A model generated the notes under the pieces. The model had not been told where the DNA came from. It saw only the letters and a program-made list of their open reading frames with translations, and made no database searches. Positions 53,914-64,000 of a stretch of DNA of 64,000 bases are shown here, one piece after another. This DNA comes from Reyranella sp. Lineage in GTDB: Bacteria; Pseudomonadota; Alphaproteobacteria; Reyranellales; Reyranellaceae. Made by a program: the position numbers and the translations under genes. The number at the start of each line of letters is the position of its first letter. The first letter of the stretch is position 1. The stretch is taken from positions 186,001 to 250,000 of the forward strand of contig NZ_SCUT01000003.1 in the NCBI RefSeq assembly GCF_004297265.1, given 5' to 3'.

Positions 53914-54660
53914 ATGCCGTTCTACGAAAAAGGCGACGTTCGCATTCACTACGAAGAGGCGGGCGCGGGCCTGCCCCTGCTGATCATTCCGGGCGGCGGC
54001 CTCAACTCGACGATCGCCGGCCTCGACAAAACGCATCCGTTCAGCGCGATGAAGGAATTCAGCGACAGGTTCCGCTGCGTCTGCGCGGACCTGCGGAACG
54101 CCAATGGCGGCCAGTCGACCGGCCCGCTCGACATCGAGCGCACCTGGGACGCTTTCACCGACGACCATGTCGGCCTGATGGACCATCTCGGCGCCGACCG
54201 CTTCATGGTGCTGGGCTACTGCATCGGCCAGCCGCTGATCTGGAACCTGATCAAGCGGGTCGGCGACCGCGTGATCGCCGCCGTGCTGACGCAGCCCTCG
54301 GGCTTCCGGCCGGAGCTGCCGAACCAGTTCTACGACAACAACATGAAGGGCTGGGGTCCCGACTTCGTCGCCAGGCGGCCGGAGTACACGATGGACCAGG
54401 TGAGCCAGTTCCTCACCAACATGTACACGAAGAAGGCCGACTTCGTGTTCACCGTGCCACGCGAGTTCGTGAAGGCCTGCAAGACGCCGATCCTGGTCGC
54501 CCCCGACGACAGCCCGCCGCATCCCTACAAGGTCGCGATGGAAGTGGCGATGCTGGCGCCGAACTCGCAGGTCACGCTCTATCCGTGGAAGGACACGCCG
54601 GAGCGCGTCCCGCTGGCGGTGCGCCACATCAGGATGTTCCTGGAGGCGCACCGGCCTTGA
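53914..54660 (+). CDS. Alpha/beta hydrolase
   Basis: 248 residues. The fold is clear: YEEAGAGLPLLIIPGGGLNS (oxyanion-hole region), RFRCVCADLRNANGGQS, DHLGADRFMVLGYCIGQPL, and ILVAPDDSPPHPYKVAMEV. The nucleophile elbow reads GYCIGQ, so a cysteine replaces the usual serine, as in dienelactone hydrolase. A His for the triad is not obvious in the last 40 residues beyond RHIRMF. gcagggag precedes the ATG. Substrate unknown. Confidence 0.88.
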   Translation: MPFYEKGDVRIHYEEAGAGLPLLIIPGGGLNSTIAGLDKTHPFSAMKEFSDRFRCVCADLRNANGGQSTGPLDIERTWDAFTDDHVGLMDHLGADRFMVLGYCIGQPLIWNLIKRVGDRVIAAVLTQPSGFRPELPNQFYDNNMKGWGPDFVARRPEYTMDQVSQFLTNMYTKKADFVFTVPREFVKACKTPILVAPDDSPPHPYKVAMEVAMLAPNSQVTLYPWKDTPERVPLAVRHIRMFLEAHRP

Positions 54661-54672
54661 GGGAGCCGATCG

Positions 54673-54930
54673 TCAGCCCGGCCGTGTCTCCACGATCAGG
54701 CCGACGATGCGCCGCACGATGGGCATGACGGCGAGAAGGACGGGAAACGCAACCAGCCAGGACAGGCCCCAGGCGCTCATCCAGATCGCGATGAAGCCGG
54801 GCGACAGCCCGGCACTCCGCGCGGTCGAGATGCCCGACACGACGAAGGTCATGATGAGCGACAGGACGAGCGGAAGAAAGATTGCAGCATAGCGCGCCGG
54901 CAGGCGGCGCAATCCGAGATATGAAAACAA
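54673..54930 (-). CDS. DUF2798 family small membrane protein
   Basis: 85 residues with two transmembrane helices (about 13-35 and 47-75). The pattern LPARYAAIFLPLVLSLIMTF, then VSGISTARSAGLSPGFIAIW and AWGLSWLVAFPVLLAVMPIV, is diagnostic for DUF2798, of unknown function. It is a single gene, convergent with the alpha/beta hydrolase gene. The 150 bp upstream hold nothing that I can name. Confidence 0.85.
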   Translation of the reverse strand: MFSYLGLRRLPARYAAIFLPLVLSLIMTFVVSGISTARSAGLSPGFIAIWMSAWGLSWLVAFPVLLAVMPIVRRIVGLIVETRPG

Positions 54931-55080
54931 GATGGATGTCTCACGCAGGGTCGCGGCCAGAGCAAACGAGGCTCGCGATCATTGACTGCGTTGCTTCACG
55001 TGAGACGCTTACGATCTTCCTTCGAAGACGAGCTTTGTTAACCTAATTGCGAGTTGTTCGCAACCAGAAATCCGGCCTCG

Positions 55081-56298
55081 CTATACGGCGCGCGAGACAC
55101 CGGGCAGGCGGCGGAACAGACTCGAGGCGAGCCAGCTCAGGCTGAAGCCCAGGGTCATCACGAGGGCGCCTTTGGCCAGCGGGGCGAGCGGCGTCCCCAG
55201 CAGGAGCAATTGGAGCCAGAGCACGATCGGCCAGTGCATGAGATAGATGCCGTAGGCATTGGCGCAGAGGCTGTTGCCGATCGACCCCGATTGGCCGGAG
55301 AAGCGAACGGCAAGCGCCAGAAGGCCAAGCGCCGTAATGGTCGAGAACAGAACCAGCATCACGCCGTCGACCCACGACGGGACCGGCAGACCGTCGAGCG
55401 CGAAGAAGGCCACTGTCGCGACGATAGCCAGCAGCGGCCACCGGATCCACTGCCGCTCGAACGCCCGCGCCAACCGATCCGCGCCGACGAACGCACCCGC
55501 GGCAAACGACAGGAAATAGAGGCCGATGCGGCTCGACTGGATGCCGAAGGGACCGGCCGTCAGCCAATGCGACTTGCCGAAGGCGAGATGGAACGGCAGG
55601 TAGGCTGCCGCACTGGCCACGATGAACAGCATCAGCCAGGCGCCGGCCGGCCTGCTGTCCAAGGCATGACCGAAGCGCCGTGCGAATTGCCAGATGCGAT
55701 CCTGCGCCAGCAGCAGGGCCAGCGCAGCGTCGAACACGAGCAGCGCGCCGACGAACCAGAGCGGCCCGCTCGGCCAAGGGCCGAGCGTGACCATGCGCGC
55801 CCAGAATGTCGCGAAACTGTCACCGCCGCCACCCAGCAGGTAGGCGGCGTAATATGAAAGCGGAACGATCGTTACGATGCCGACGAGCAGCGGCGCGCCC
55901 AATCGTAACGCGCGATCGACGAGATACTGTCGCAGCCCCTTGCGTGCCAGCGAGGAGCGCACGAACAAGCCCGACAGCAAGAACATCAGCGGCATGAAGA
56001 AGCCGTTGGTCCAGGTGACAACGGCATTGAAGCCGGACCATTGCGCCATGTCGACGACCGGCGCGCTGCCGTTGGTGTAGGAACCGGCCGATACGGCCTG
56101 AGCCCCCGCCATGTAACCCAGCGCCACGTGCTGCAGCACGACCAGGGCGATCACAAAGACGCGCAGATGATCGAAGGCGGGAAAATGCGCCGCCGGCTGG
56201 GCGATGCGCACCTGCGGGGTCTGGCCGAGGGCTCGATATCTGTTTTGGGAATGGGCGTACGCATCGATGGACGCAACGGCGACAGACTTCACGAGCAA
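55081..56298 (-). CDS. Acyltransferase family 3 membrane protein
   Basis: 405 residues with about ten transmembrane helices. The family start FPAFDHLRVFVIALVVLQH includes the DxxR and catalytic His region, and the next helix has NGFFMPLMFLLSGLFVRSSL. Such enzymes O-acetylate or succinylate cell-surface glycans, glucans or antibiotics from the cytoplasmic side. No glycan-synthesis genes are adjacent, so the acceptor is unknown. The GC-rich codon use matches neighbours. Confidence 0.88.
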   Translation of the reverse strand: MLVKSVAVASIDAYAHSQNRYRALGQTPQVRIAQPAAHFPAFDHLRVFVIALVVLQHVALGYMAGAQAVSAGSYTNGSAPVVDMAQWSGFNAVVTWTNGFFMPLMFLLSGLFVRSSLARKGLRQYLVDRALRLGAPLLVGIVTIVPLSYYAAYLLGGGGDSFATFWARMVTLGPWPSGPLWFVGALLVFDAALALLLAQDRIWQFARRFGHALDSRPAGAWLMLFIVASAAAYLPFHLAFGKSHWLTAGPFGIQSSRIGLYFLSFAAGAFVGADRLARAFERQWIRWPLLAIVATVAFFALDGLPVPSWVDGVMLVLFSTITALGLLALAVRFSGQSGSIGNSLCANAYGIYLMHWPIVLWLQLLLLGTPLAPLAKGALVMTLGFSLSWLASSLFRRLPGVSRAV

Positions 56299-56423
56299 TA
56301 CGCCCCGGTTGGTGTCGGACCGGCCTACAACGGCGGAACCGACGGGGGCGTTGCACGCTCCTTCAAAGAGTCACAATTGCGCCCGCCCCGACTCACAGAA
56401 GATGAATTCGCGGGCCGCCTGCG

Positions 56424-58097
56424 TTAGGCCGTCTTCTGCGCCTTCAGTCCGAGCTTCTCGATCGTCTGCTCGCGCATCACGAACTTCTGGATCTTGCCGG
56501 TGATGGTCATCGGGAACTCGGGCACGAACTCGATGTAGCGTGGGATCTTGTAGTGGGCGATCTGTCCCTGGCAGAAGGTGCGGATCTCATCGTCGGTCGC
56601 GGTCTGGCCGGCATGCAGCTTGATCCAGGCGCAGACCGCCTCGCCGTAGCGCGGATCAGGCACGCCGATCACCTGCACGTCCTGTACCTTCGGATGGCGG
56701 TAGAGGAACTCCTCGATCTCCCGCGGATAGACGTTCTCGCCGCCGCGGATGATCATGTCCTTGAGGCGGCCGACGATGTTGACGTAGCCCTGCTCGTCCA
56801 TGGTCGCCAGGTCGCCGGTGCGCATCCAGCCAGCCTCGTCGACGGCCTCCTTTGTCTTGGCCTCGTCGTTCCAGTAGCCCTTCATCACCGAATAGCCGCG
56901 CGTGCAGAACTCGCCGGTCTCGCCGCGCGGCACCGCCCTGCCCTCGGTGTCGACGATCTTGATCTCGATGTGCGGCAGTACCTGGCCGACGGTCGAGACG
57001 CGGCGCTCGACCGGATCGTCGGTGGCGCACTGGGTCGACACCGGCGAAGTCTCGGTCATGCCGTAGGCGATGGTGACCTCGCCCATGTGCATGTGGCTCT
57101 GCACCTTCTTCATCACCTCGATGGGACAGGGCGAACCCGCCATGATGCCGGTCCGCAGGCTCCTGAGGTCGAACTTGGCGAAGTCGGGATGATCGAGCTG
57201 GGCGATGAACATGGTGGGCACGCCATAGAGCGCCGTGCAGCGCTCTTCAGCAACGGCCTGCAGGGTCGCCAGCGGATCGAAGGCTTCGGACGGATAGATC
57301 ATGGTCGATCCATGCGTCAGGCAACCCAGATTGCCCATCACCATGCCGAAGCAGTGATAGAGCGGCACCGGAATGCAGAGCCGGTCCTGCGGCGTGAGCT
57401 TGAGCCCTTCGCCCACGAAGTAGCCGTTGTTCAGGATATTGTGGTGGCTGAGCGTCGCGCCCTTGGGGAAGCCCGTGGTGCCCGACGTGAACTGGATGTT
57501 GATCGCGTCGTCGAACTGCAGCTTTGGCGCCAGCTCGGCAATGCGCATCTTCTCGGCATTGCCGCCAGCAGTCGCAACGTCGTCGAAGTTCAGCATGCCC
57601 GGCGTCTTGTCCGCCCCGAGGCGTACGACGTGTTTCAGGTGCGGCAGCTTCTTCGCCTTCACGAGATCGTCGACGATCTCGAGATAGTTCGAGGTCTTGA
57701 GCGCCGGCGCCAGGATCAGCGCTTTGCATTCGACCTTGTTCATCGCGTATTCGAGCTCGGCGCGCCGGTAGGCCGGGTTGACGTTCACCAGCACGAGGCC
57801 GGCCTTCGCAGTTGCGAACTGCGCCAGAGTCCATTCCGAATTGTTGGGCGACCAGATGCCGACCCGGTCGCCGCGCTCCAACCCGAGCGTCAGGAGGCCG
57901 GCGGCGAGATCGTCGACTCGCCGGCCGAGTTCGCCCCAGCTCCAGCGCACGTTCTGGTGGCGGACCACCAGCGCCTCGCGCTCGCGATGGGTTTCGACAG
58001 TGCGGTCGAAGAAGACGCCGATCGTCTCGCCGATCAGCTTCTTGTCCGAGACGCCGTGATCGTAGGAGATTTTGGGAGCGGCCTGAGCTTTGGTCAT
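56424..58097 (-). CDS. AMP-dependent acyl-CoA synthetase
   Basis: 557 residues. It activates a fatty or other carboxylic acid to its CoA thioester through an acyl-adenylate. The adenylate-forming motifs are [19 protein letters not shown] (A3), [12 protein letters not shown] (A5), [18 protein letters not shown] (A7), [20 protein letters not shown] (A8), and a final Lys-containing [13 protein letters not shown] (A10). Sequence style fits the medium-chain fatty-acyl-CoA synthetase group. Divergent from the PhzF gene, with only 36 bp between start codons. Confidence 0.94.
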   Translation of the reverse strand: MTKAQAAPKISYDHGVSDKKLIGETIGVFFDRTVETHREREALVVRHQNVRWSWGELGRRVDDLAAGLLTLGLERGDRVGIWSPNNSEWTLAQFATAKAGLVLVNVNPAYRRAELEYAMNKVECKALILAPALKTSNYLEIVDDLVKAKKLPHLKHVVRLGADKTPGMLNFDDVATAGGNAEKMRIAELAPKLQFDDAINIQFTSGTTGFPKGATLSHHNILNNGYFVGEGLKLTPQDRLCIPVPLYHCFGMVMGNLGCLTHGSTMIYPSEAFDPLATLQAVAEERCTALYGVPTMFIAQLDHPDFAKFDLRSLRTGIMAGSPCPIEVMKKVQSHMHMGEVTIAYGMTETSPVSTQCATDDPVERRVSTVGQVLPHIEIKIVDTEGRAVPRGETGEFCTRGYSVMKGYWNDEAKTKEAVDEAGWMRTGDLATMDEQGYVNIVGRLKDMIIRGGENVYPREIEEFLYRHPKVQDVQVIGVPDPRYGEAVCAWIKLHAGQTATDDEIRTFCQGQIAHYKIPRYIEFVPEFPMTITGKIQKFVMREQTIEKLGLKAQKTA

Positions 58098-58133
58098 GCG
58101 GGAAGATTAGCGTGCCATGCGAGATTTGGAATC

Positions 58134-59042
58134 ATGAAACTCCACTTCGTCACCGTCGACGTCTTCACCGACCGCCAGTTCGGGGGCAACCCGCTGGCCG
58201 TCATCACCGATGCACAGGGCCTGTCGAGCGAACGGATGCAGGCCATCGCGGCCGAGTTCAACCTGGCCGAGACGACCTTCGTGCTGCCGCCGAAGGACCC
58301 GGCCCATACTGCGGAAGTCCGCATCTTCACGCCCAAGGCCGAGATGCCTTTCGCCGGCCATCCCAATGTCGGTACGGCCTTCGTGCTGGCCCGCGCCGGC
58401 ACCAGCTACGGCCGGCCGGTGAGCGGCGACCGGCTGGTCTTCGAGGAGAAGGCCGGACTGGTGGCCATGGACATCGTGCGCGAGGGCCGCGCGGTCGTGG
58501 CGACCCGCCTCGCCGCCCCGGTGCCGCTCAGCTTCGGCGAGGAGATCGATCCGGCTCTCGTGGCGGCTGCCTGCTCGCTGACGGCTGACGATCTCAAGCT
58601 CGACATCCACCCGCCGCGCGTCGCCTCCTGCGGCGCGCCGTTGCTGTTCGTCGAACTGAAGTCGCGCGAGGCCCTGCGCCGGGCCGCACCCCGCCCCGAG
58701 GTCTTCGCCCGCGAGCTGCCGCGCGACCGCATCGTCGGCATCCATCTCTATCGGCAGGAGCGCGATGGCGAGATCGACGTCCACACCCGCATGTTCGCCC
58801 CCGAGCACGGCATCCCCGAGGACCCCGCGACAGGTGCCGCCAACGTGGCACTCATTGGCGTGCTGGCGCATCACCGGCCCGAGTCCGACATCACTTTGGC
58901 GAAGACGATCGGCCAGGGTTTCGACATGGGCCGCCCCAGCGTTCTGCAGGCCAGCGCTGAAAAGAAAGGTGGCACGGTGGTCGCGACCTACATCGGTGGC
59001 CGCTGCAAGCCGATGATGAGCGGAGTGATTGAGTTGGAGTAG
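58134..59042 (+). CDS. PhzF family isomerase/epimerase-like protein
   Basis: 302 residues. Fold of diaminopimelate epimerase; PhzF itself isomerises a phenazine precursor, but most relatives have unknown roles. Hallmarks are VDVFTDRQFGGNPLAVI, FNLAETTFVLPP with the catalytic Glu, EMPFAGHPNVGTAFVLA, and PEDPATGAANVALIG. The start at 58134 is the only one giving the family N terminus; the longer open frame to the left is antisense to the acyl-CoA synthetase gene. No phenazine cluster is present. Confidence 0.93.
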   Translation: MKLHFVTVDVFTDRQFGGNPLAVITDAQGLSSERMQAIAAEFNLAETTFVLPPKDPAHTAEVRIFTPKAEMPFAGHPNVGTAFVLARAGTSYGRPVSGDRLVFEEKAGLVAMDIVREGRAVVATRLAAPVPLSFGEEIDPALVAAACSLTADDLKLDIHPPRVASCGAPLLFVELKSREALRRAAPRPEVFARELPRDRIVGIHLYRQERDGEIDVHTRMFAPEHGIPEDPATGAANVALIGVLAHHRPESDITLAKTIGQGFDMGRPSVLQASAEKKGGTVVATYIGGRCKPMMSGVIELE

Positions 59043-59052
59043 CAACGCCACC

Positions 59053-59142
59053 CTGTCGTCCTGAGCGCAGCGAAGGACCTAGCCGAACGACCAATGAACT
59101 CCGTGGCTAGCGTGAGATCCTTCGCTTCGCTCAGGATGACAA
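59053..59142. repeat. Inverted repeat, same family as the element at 34.6 kb
   Basis: The left arm contains gtcgtcctgagcgcagcgaa(ggacct), and the right arm (agatcc)ttcgcttcgctcaggatgac pairs with it over most of its length, with a loop of about 34 nt. The core (gtc.tcc.gagcgcagcga) is shared with the element after gpt, showing a dispersed repeat family. It lies between convergent genes and may terminate both. Confidence 0.85.
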
Positions 59143-59158
59143 GATAGATGATCGCGAC

Positions 59159-59632
59159 CTAACGCCCCGATACCGCCAGCGGCAACGCCGCCCCCTGCTT
59201 CACCGGGCGCAGCGCAAACGAACTCCTGATCTGCGCGATGCCCTGAATCTTCGTGAAGTCCATCACGAAGCGCTCATAGGCTTCGAGGTCGGGCACCACG
59301 ACCCGCAGCAGGTAATCGCTGTCGCCGGTCATCAGGTAGCATTCCATCACCTCGGGCCGTTCCGCCGCGGCACGCTCGAAATCCTTCAGCGCCTTCTCGG
59401 TCTGGGTTGTGAGCGAGACGCTGACGAATACGTTGACCGACAGCCCGACCGACTTGGCGTCGACCTGGGCGGCATAGCCCTTGATGACGCCCGCCTCCTC
59501 CAGCGCCTTGACCCGCCGCCAGCACGGCGAGGAAGACAGCCCGACCTGCTCAGCCAGGTCGGCGTTGCTGAGGCGGCCATCGTGCTGCAGCCGTTCAAGA
59601 ATGCGCCGGTCGATCGCGTCCAGGGAGATCAT
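59159..59632 (-). CDS. Lrp/AsnC family transcriptional regulator
   Basis: 157 residues. The N-terminal helix-turn-helix is DAIDRRILERLQHDGRLSNA followed by DLAEQVGLSSSPCWRRVKAL. The C-terminal RAM ligand-binding domain includes VMECYLMTGDSDYLLRVVV, with the GDSDY effector motif. Such proteins sense amino acids and often control the divergent neighbour; here that is the transketolase/AceE-like gene, with 88 bp of shared upstream DNA. Confidence 0.94.
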   Translation of the reverse strand: MISLDAIDRRILERLQHDGRLSNADLAEQVGLSSSPCWRRVKALEEAGVIKGYAAQVDAKSVGLSVNVFVSVSLTTQTEKALKDFERAAAERPEVMECYLMTGDSDYLLRVVVPDLEAYERFVMDFTKIQGIAQIRSSFALRPVKQGAALPLAVSGR

Positions 59633-59720
59633 TGCTCAAATCGCCACAATCTGGGGAAATCATGCCCCATACAGCCTGTTTGGCGACCCGAACGCAAGGA
59701 CCTACCAGCGGAGCAGGCGT

Positions 59721-62072
59721 ATGCCGGTGTCCATGACCACCCTCGCCCCCATCCAGCGTCTCCGCCTCCTCCGTGAACTGGAACGCAAGGTGCTGTGGCT
59801 CAGCGCCTGGACGATCCATCACGCCAACCACCTCCGTCCCAACCGCGACGGGCTCAAGGTCGGCGGCCACCAGGCCTCCTGCGCCTCCCTGGCAACGGTC
59901 ATGTCGGCGCTCTATTTCTCGGTGCTGCGGCCGGAGGATCGCGTCGCGGTGAAGCCGCACGCCTCGCCGGTGTTCCACGCCATCCAGTACCTGTTCGGGC
60001 ATCAGACCCGCGAGAAGCTCGAACGCTTCCGCGCGCTGGGCGGCGCCCAGTCCTATCCGTCGCGCACCAAGGACGTCGACGACGTCGACTTCTCGACCGG
60101 CTCGGTCGGCCTCGGCGTCGCCATGACGCTGTTCTCGTCGATCGTGCAGGACTATGTGCGCCTGAAGAACCTGGGCGACGGCAAGCGGCCCACGGGCCGC
60201 ATGGTGGCGCTGGTCGGCGACGCCGAACTCGACGAGGGCAACATCTTCGAGGCGCTGCTCGAAGGCTGGAAGCACGACGTCCGGAACCTCTGGTGGGTGA
60301 TCGACTACAATCGCCAGAGCCTCGACGGCGTGGTGAACGACCGGCTGTTCGGCCGGGTCGCGGAGATGTTCGAGCTGGTCGGCTGGAGGGTCGTCACCCT
60401 GAAATACGGCAAGCTGCTGGAGACGGCGTTTACCCAGCCCGACGGCGCGCATCTGCGCGACTGGATCGACGCCTGCCCCAACTCGCTCTACTCGGCGCTG
60501 GTGTTCAAGGGCGGCGCCGGCTGGCGCGAGGCGCTGACCCGCGACCTCAACCAGTATCCCGGCGTGCGGCGCATCCTCGAGCAGCATGACGACGCGGCGC
60601 TGCACAGGCTGATGACCAACCTGGCCGGCAATGACATGCAGGCCGTGGTCGATGCGTTCGAGGGCGTGAACGACGACACGCCGACCTGCTTCATCGCCTA
60701 CACGATCAAGGGCCAGGGCCTGCCCTTCGCCGGCCACAAGGACAACCATTCCGGCCTGATGACGCTCGACCAGATGGCGGGCTTCAAGAAGGGCATGGGG
60801 ATCGAAGACGGCCAGGAGTGGGACAAGTTCGCGGGCCTCACCGCGCAGCCGGCCGAGCTGCAGGCCTTCCTGGATGCCGCGCCGTTCAACGCCGAGGGCC
60901 GCCGCCGCACCGACGCGCCGCTTGTCGCGATCCCCGCGCAGCTCACCAGGCCGAGCGACAGGAAGTCGAGCACGCAGGAAGGGTTCGGCAAGATCCTGAA
61001 CGCCATCGCGTCGGAGGATGGTGAACTCGCCCGCCACATCGTCACGACCTCTCCCGATGTGACGGTCTCGACCAATCTCGGCGCCTGGGTGAACCGGCGC
61101 GGCCTGTTCGGCCACACCGAGGCCGAGGACGTGTTCCGCGAGCTGAAGGTCGTGTCGGCGCAACTCTGGCGGCAGACACCGAAGGGCCAGCATGTCGAGC
61201 TGGGCATCGCCGAGAACAACCTGTTCATCCAGCTCGCCGCGCTCGGCCTCAGCCATCAGCTGTTCGGCGCGCGCCTGCTGCCGATCGGCACGCTCTACGA
61301 CCCGTTCATCGCGCGCGGCCTCGATGCGCTGAATTATGCCTGCTACCAGGATTCGCGCTTCATGCTGGTGGCGACGCCCTCGGGCGTGACACTCGCACCG
61401 GAAGGCGGCGCCCACCAGAGCATCCACACGCCGCTGATCGGCATCGGCCAGCCCGGCCTCGTCTCTTATGAGCCCGCTTACGTCGATGAGCTGGCGGTGC
61501 TGATGCGCCACGGCTTCGAATACATGCAGCAGCCCGAGGGCGGCTCGATCTATCTGCGCCTGTCGACGCGCAGCCTGGCCCAGCCCGAGCGCACGCTGAC
61601 ACCGCAGCAGCAGGCCGACATCGTGTCGGGCGGCTATTGGTACGCCCCGCCCGAGCAGGGCGCGGACGTGGCCATCGTGGCCATGGGGGCGGTGACGCCC
61701 GAAGCGGTCGCTGCACACGAAAGCGTCGCGCGCGACTTCAGCGGTGCCGGCCTGCTCGTACTGACCTCGCCCGACCGACTCCATACCGATTGGCTGGCCG
61801 CGCAGCGGAACCGCGGCCGCACGGCGGGCTTGGTCGACCGTTCACCGAGCCCGGTCGAGCGGCTGCTCGCCCCCTTGTCGCGCGATGCGCGCATTGTGAC
61901 GGTGATGGACGGCCATCCGCTGGCGCTCTCCTGGCTGGGATCGGTGCGCGGCCAGCGGGTCGTGCCGCTCGGCATCGAGAAGTTCGGCCAGTCGGGCGAC
62001 ATCCCCGATCTCTATCGAACCTATGGGCTCGATTCGGCGGCGATAATCGACGCGGTGGCGCGCGCCGTCTAA
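59721..62072 (+). CDS. Transketolase / pyruvate dehydrogenase E1-like ThDP enzyme
   Basis: 783 residues from the ATG at 59721 (ggagcagg ahead). The thiamine-diphosphate motif is VGDAELDEGNIFEALLEGWK ending in IDYNRQSLDGV, which resembles the homodimeric E1 (AceE) more than transketolase proper. The substrate-channel histidines are in KPHASPVFHAIQYLFG. A pyrimidine-binding domain (about 420-600) and C-terminal domain follow. No lipoyl-acyltransferase or E3 gene is adjacent, so it may work alone or on another 2-oxo acid. Divergent from an Lrp regulator, which suggests amino-acid-linked control. Confidence 0.85.
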   Translation: MPVSMTTLAPIQRLRLLRELERKVLWLSAWTIHHANHLRPNRDGLKVGGHQASCASLATVMSALYFSVLRPEDRVAVKPHASPVFHAIQYLFGHQTREKLERFRALGGAQSYPSRTKDVDDVDFSTGSVGLGVAMTLFSSIVQDYVRLKNLGDGKRPTGRMVALVGDAELDEGNIFEALLEGWKHDVRNLWWVIDYNRQSLDGVVNDRLFGRVAEMFELVGWRVVTLKYGKLLETAFTQPDGAHLRDWIDACPNSLYSALVFKGGAGWREALTRDLNQYPGVRRILEQHDDAALHRLMTNLAGNDMQAVVDAFEGVNDDTPTCFIAYTIKGQGLPFAGHKDNHSGLMTLDQMAGFKKGMGIEDGQEWDKFAGLTAQPAELQAFLDAAPFNAEGRRRTDAPLVAIPAQLTRPSDRKSSTQEGFGKILNAIASEDGELARHIVTTSPDVTVSTNLGAWVNRRGLFGHTEAEDVFRELKVVSAQLWRQTPKGQHVELGIAENNLFIQLAALGLSHQLFGARLLPIGTLYDPFIARGLDALNYACYQDSRFMLVATPSGVTLAPEGGAHQSIHTPLIGIGQPGLVSYEPAYVDELAVLMRHGFEYMQQPEGGSIYLRLSTRSLAQPERTLTPQQQADIVSGGYWYAPPEQGADVAIVAMGAVTPEAVAAHESVARDFSGAGLLVLTSPDRLHTDWLAAQRNRGRTAGLVDRSPSPVERLLAPLSRDARIVTVMDGHPLALSWLGSVRGQRVVPLGIEKFGQSGDIPDLYRTYGLDSAAIIDAVARAV

Positions 62073-62081
62073 AATGACGGG

Positions 62082-63181
<1,100 letters not shown>

Positions 63182-63185
<4 letters not shown>

Positions 63186-64000
63186 AGGTCAGCCAAGCGG
63201 CCCAGGCCACTGCCGGGCTTGGCCTCACCCAGATCGTGGGCTGGGGCACGACCTTCCTGATGCCGTCGGTGCTGGGCCGGCATATCCAGCACGACCTCGG
63301 CCTGCCAAGCGAGGTCGTCTATGGCGGCATCACCGTGATGTTCGGCGTAGGTGCGATCTTCTCGCCCCGGGTCGGCCGCTTGCTCGATCGCACCGGCGCG
63401 CGCGCCGTCATGGCCGTGGGGTCCGTCCTCTACGCGCTGTCGCTTGCCGCCCTCACCCTCTCGCAGGGAATGATCACCTACTTGCTCTGCTGGGCCGCCA
63501 TGGGCGTCGCTTCGACCCTCGCGCTCAACACGCCGTCGAGCATCGCGCTCGCCCAGATCGCCGGGACCCGGGCGCGGCAGGCGATCGCCGTGCTGGCCAT
63601 TATCGGTGGCTTTGCGTCGACCGTCTTCTGGCCGGTTTCCGAGGCGCTCGAACTCCTCTTCGGCTGGCGCGGCGTGGTGCTGATCTACGCTGCGATCCAC
63701 CTCACGATCTGCGCACCGGTCCATCTGCTGATGCTGCCGGGTCGGCCCATGGTCGGCACGCATGCACCGGCGGGCGCGCCGGCACAGGTACCGCCGTCGG
63801 CACACACCGAACGAATCTTCCTGCTGCTGTCGATCTCTTTTGCCTGCGGCGCCTTCATCTTCACCGGTTTCATCGTGCACGCGATCGGCGTGCTGCGCGG
63901 CCTCGGCCACGATCCCGCGACGGCGCTCCTGCTGGCCACGCTGATCGGGCCGGCGCAGGTTGCGGTGCGGGTATTCGAGCTGGCATTCGGCCACCGCTAC
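63182..64000 (+). CDS. MFS transporter (3' end outside window)
   Basis: About 273 residues are visible and the frame is open to the window edge. It begins with a GTG overlapping the mtnA stop. About eight transmembrane helices can be seen, starting with GLGLTQIVGWGTTFLMPSVL. The loop GRLLDRTGARAVMAVGSVLY between helices 2 and 3 is the MFS signature. Overlap with mtnA suggests co-transcription, perhaps carrying a methionine-salvage or other metabolite; that is inference. The last third of the protein is missing. Confidence 0.85.

Noticed and set aside
56553..58133. Extended N terminus of the PhzF protein (829-residue frame)
   Set aside because: It is antisense to the acyl-CoA synthetase gene and lacks any family similarity; the PhzF start motif lies at 58134.
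57778..59042. Phenazine biosynthesis cluster suggested by the PhzF protein
   Set aside because: No other phz genes are present; PhzF-like proteins are widespread without phenazines.

Overview
This window is a high-GC chromosomal segment, most likely from a soil or freshwater alphaproteobacterium. A Reyranella- or Bradyrhizobium-like lineage fits best, but I cannot fix the genus from sequence alone. The pointers are an intact alphaproteobacterial housekeeping block (dgt, argS, SPOR protein, nagZ, scpA, scpB, tatA, tatB, tatC, serS, surE, pcm), a DUF1491 gene, an orphan Bug-type solute receptor, many catabolic hydrolases, and several large palindromic intergenic elements of the kind common in rhizobial relatives. 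Coding density is high. No rRNA, complete tRNA, CRISPR array or transposase was seen, and no gene-free stretch exceeds 300 bases.

Left end (1-11.5 kb): a D-aminoacylase-type amidohydrolase cut by the window edge, release factor RF3 (prfC), then a possible defence island. The island holds a membrane protein with a HEPN-like R-x4-H motif (3036-4184), followed by a visibly AT-richer pair of convergent genes: a phospholipase-D-fold nuclease (4343-5473) and an OLD-family ATPase with a TOPRIM domain (5587-7446). The pair is bounded on the right by a tRNA 3'-end-like fragment. An M20 peptidase, an ABC-F protein and DUF1491 follow.

11.5-33 kb: an NlpD-like lipoprotein and the housekeeping block lie on the minus strand. 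Between nlpD and pcm, which are neighbours in many proteobacteria, sits an opposite-strand unit (12617-21025). It encodes an NsrR-type Rrf2 regulator, a RutB/BiuH-like cysteine hydrolase, a Rieske oxygenase, an amidase-signature hydrolase and a complete BMP-family ABC importer. An NsrR-like palindrome lies just ahead of the hydrolase gene. Together these read as a regulated uptake-and-degradation pathway for a nitrogenous, possibly heterocyclic, compound. It is my best candidate for an undescribed system.

33-48 kb: UspA and TerC-type genes, xanthine phosphoribosyltransferase, then small-molecule catabolism genes. These include a quinone-oxidoreductase-like MDR protein, a Bug receptor, an aldolase-SDR fusion, a TauD-type dioxygenase, a GST, an aldo/keto reductase, two amidohydrolases, a flavin monooxygenase, an EamA transporter and a class I aminotransferase.

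48-64 kb: a small lipoprotein with an Rpf-like lysozyme domain, a divergent pair for allantoin use (PuuE-type allantoinase and an AllC/HyuC-type amidohydrolase) with a further M20 enzyme, two tandem related lipoproteins, a thioesterase, an alpha/beta hydrolase, DUF2798, acyltransferase 3, an acyl-CoA synthetase and a PhzF protein. Last come an Lrp regulator divergent from a transketolase/AceE-like enzyme, mtnA, and an MFS transporter cut by the right edge. Purine salvage (gpt), allantoin breakdown and a nucleoside/nucleobase-type importer all occur within 40 kb, so nitrogen scavenging from heterocycles is a plausible theme.
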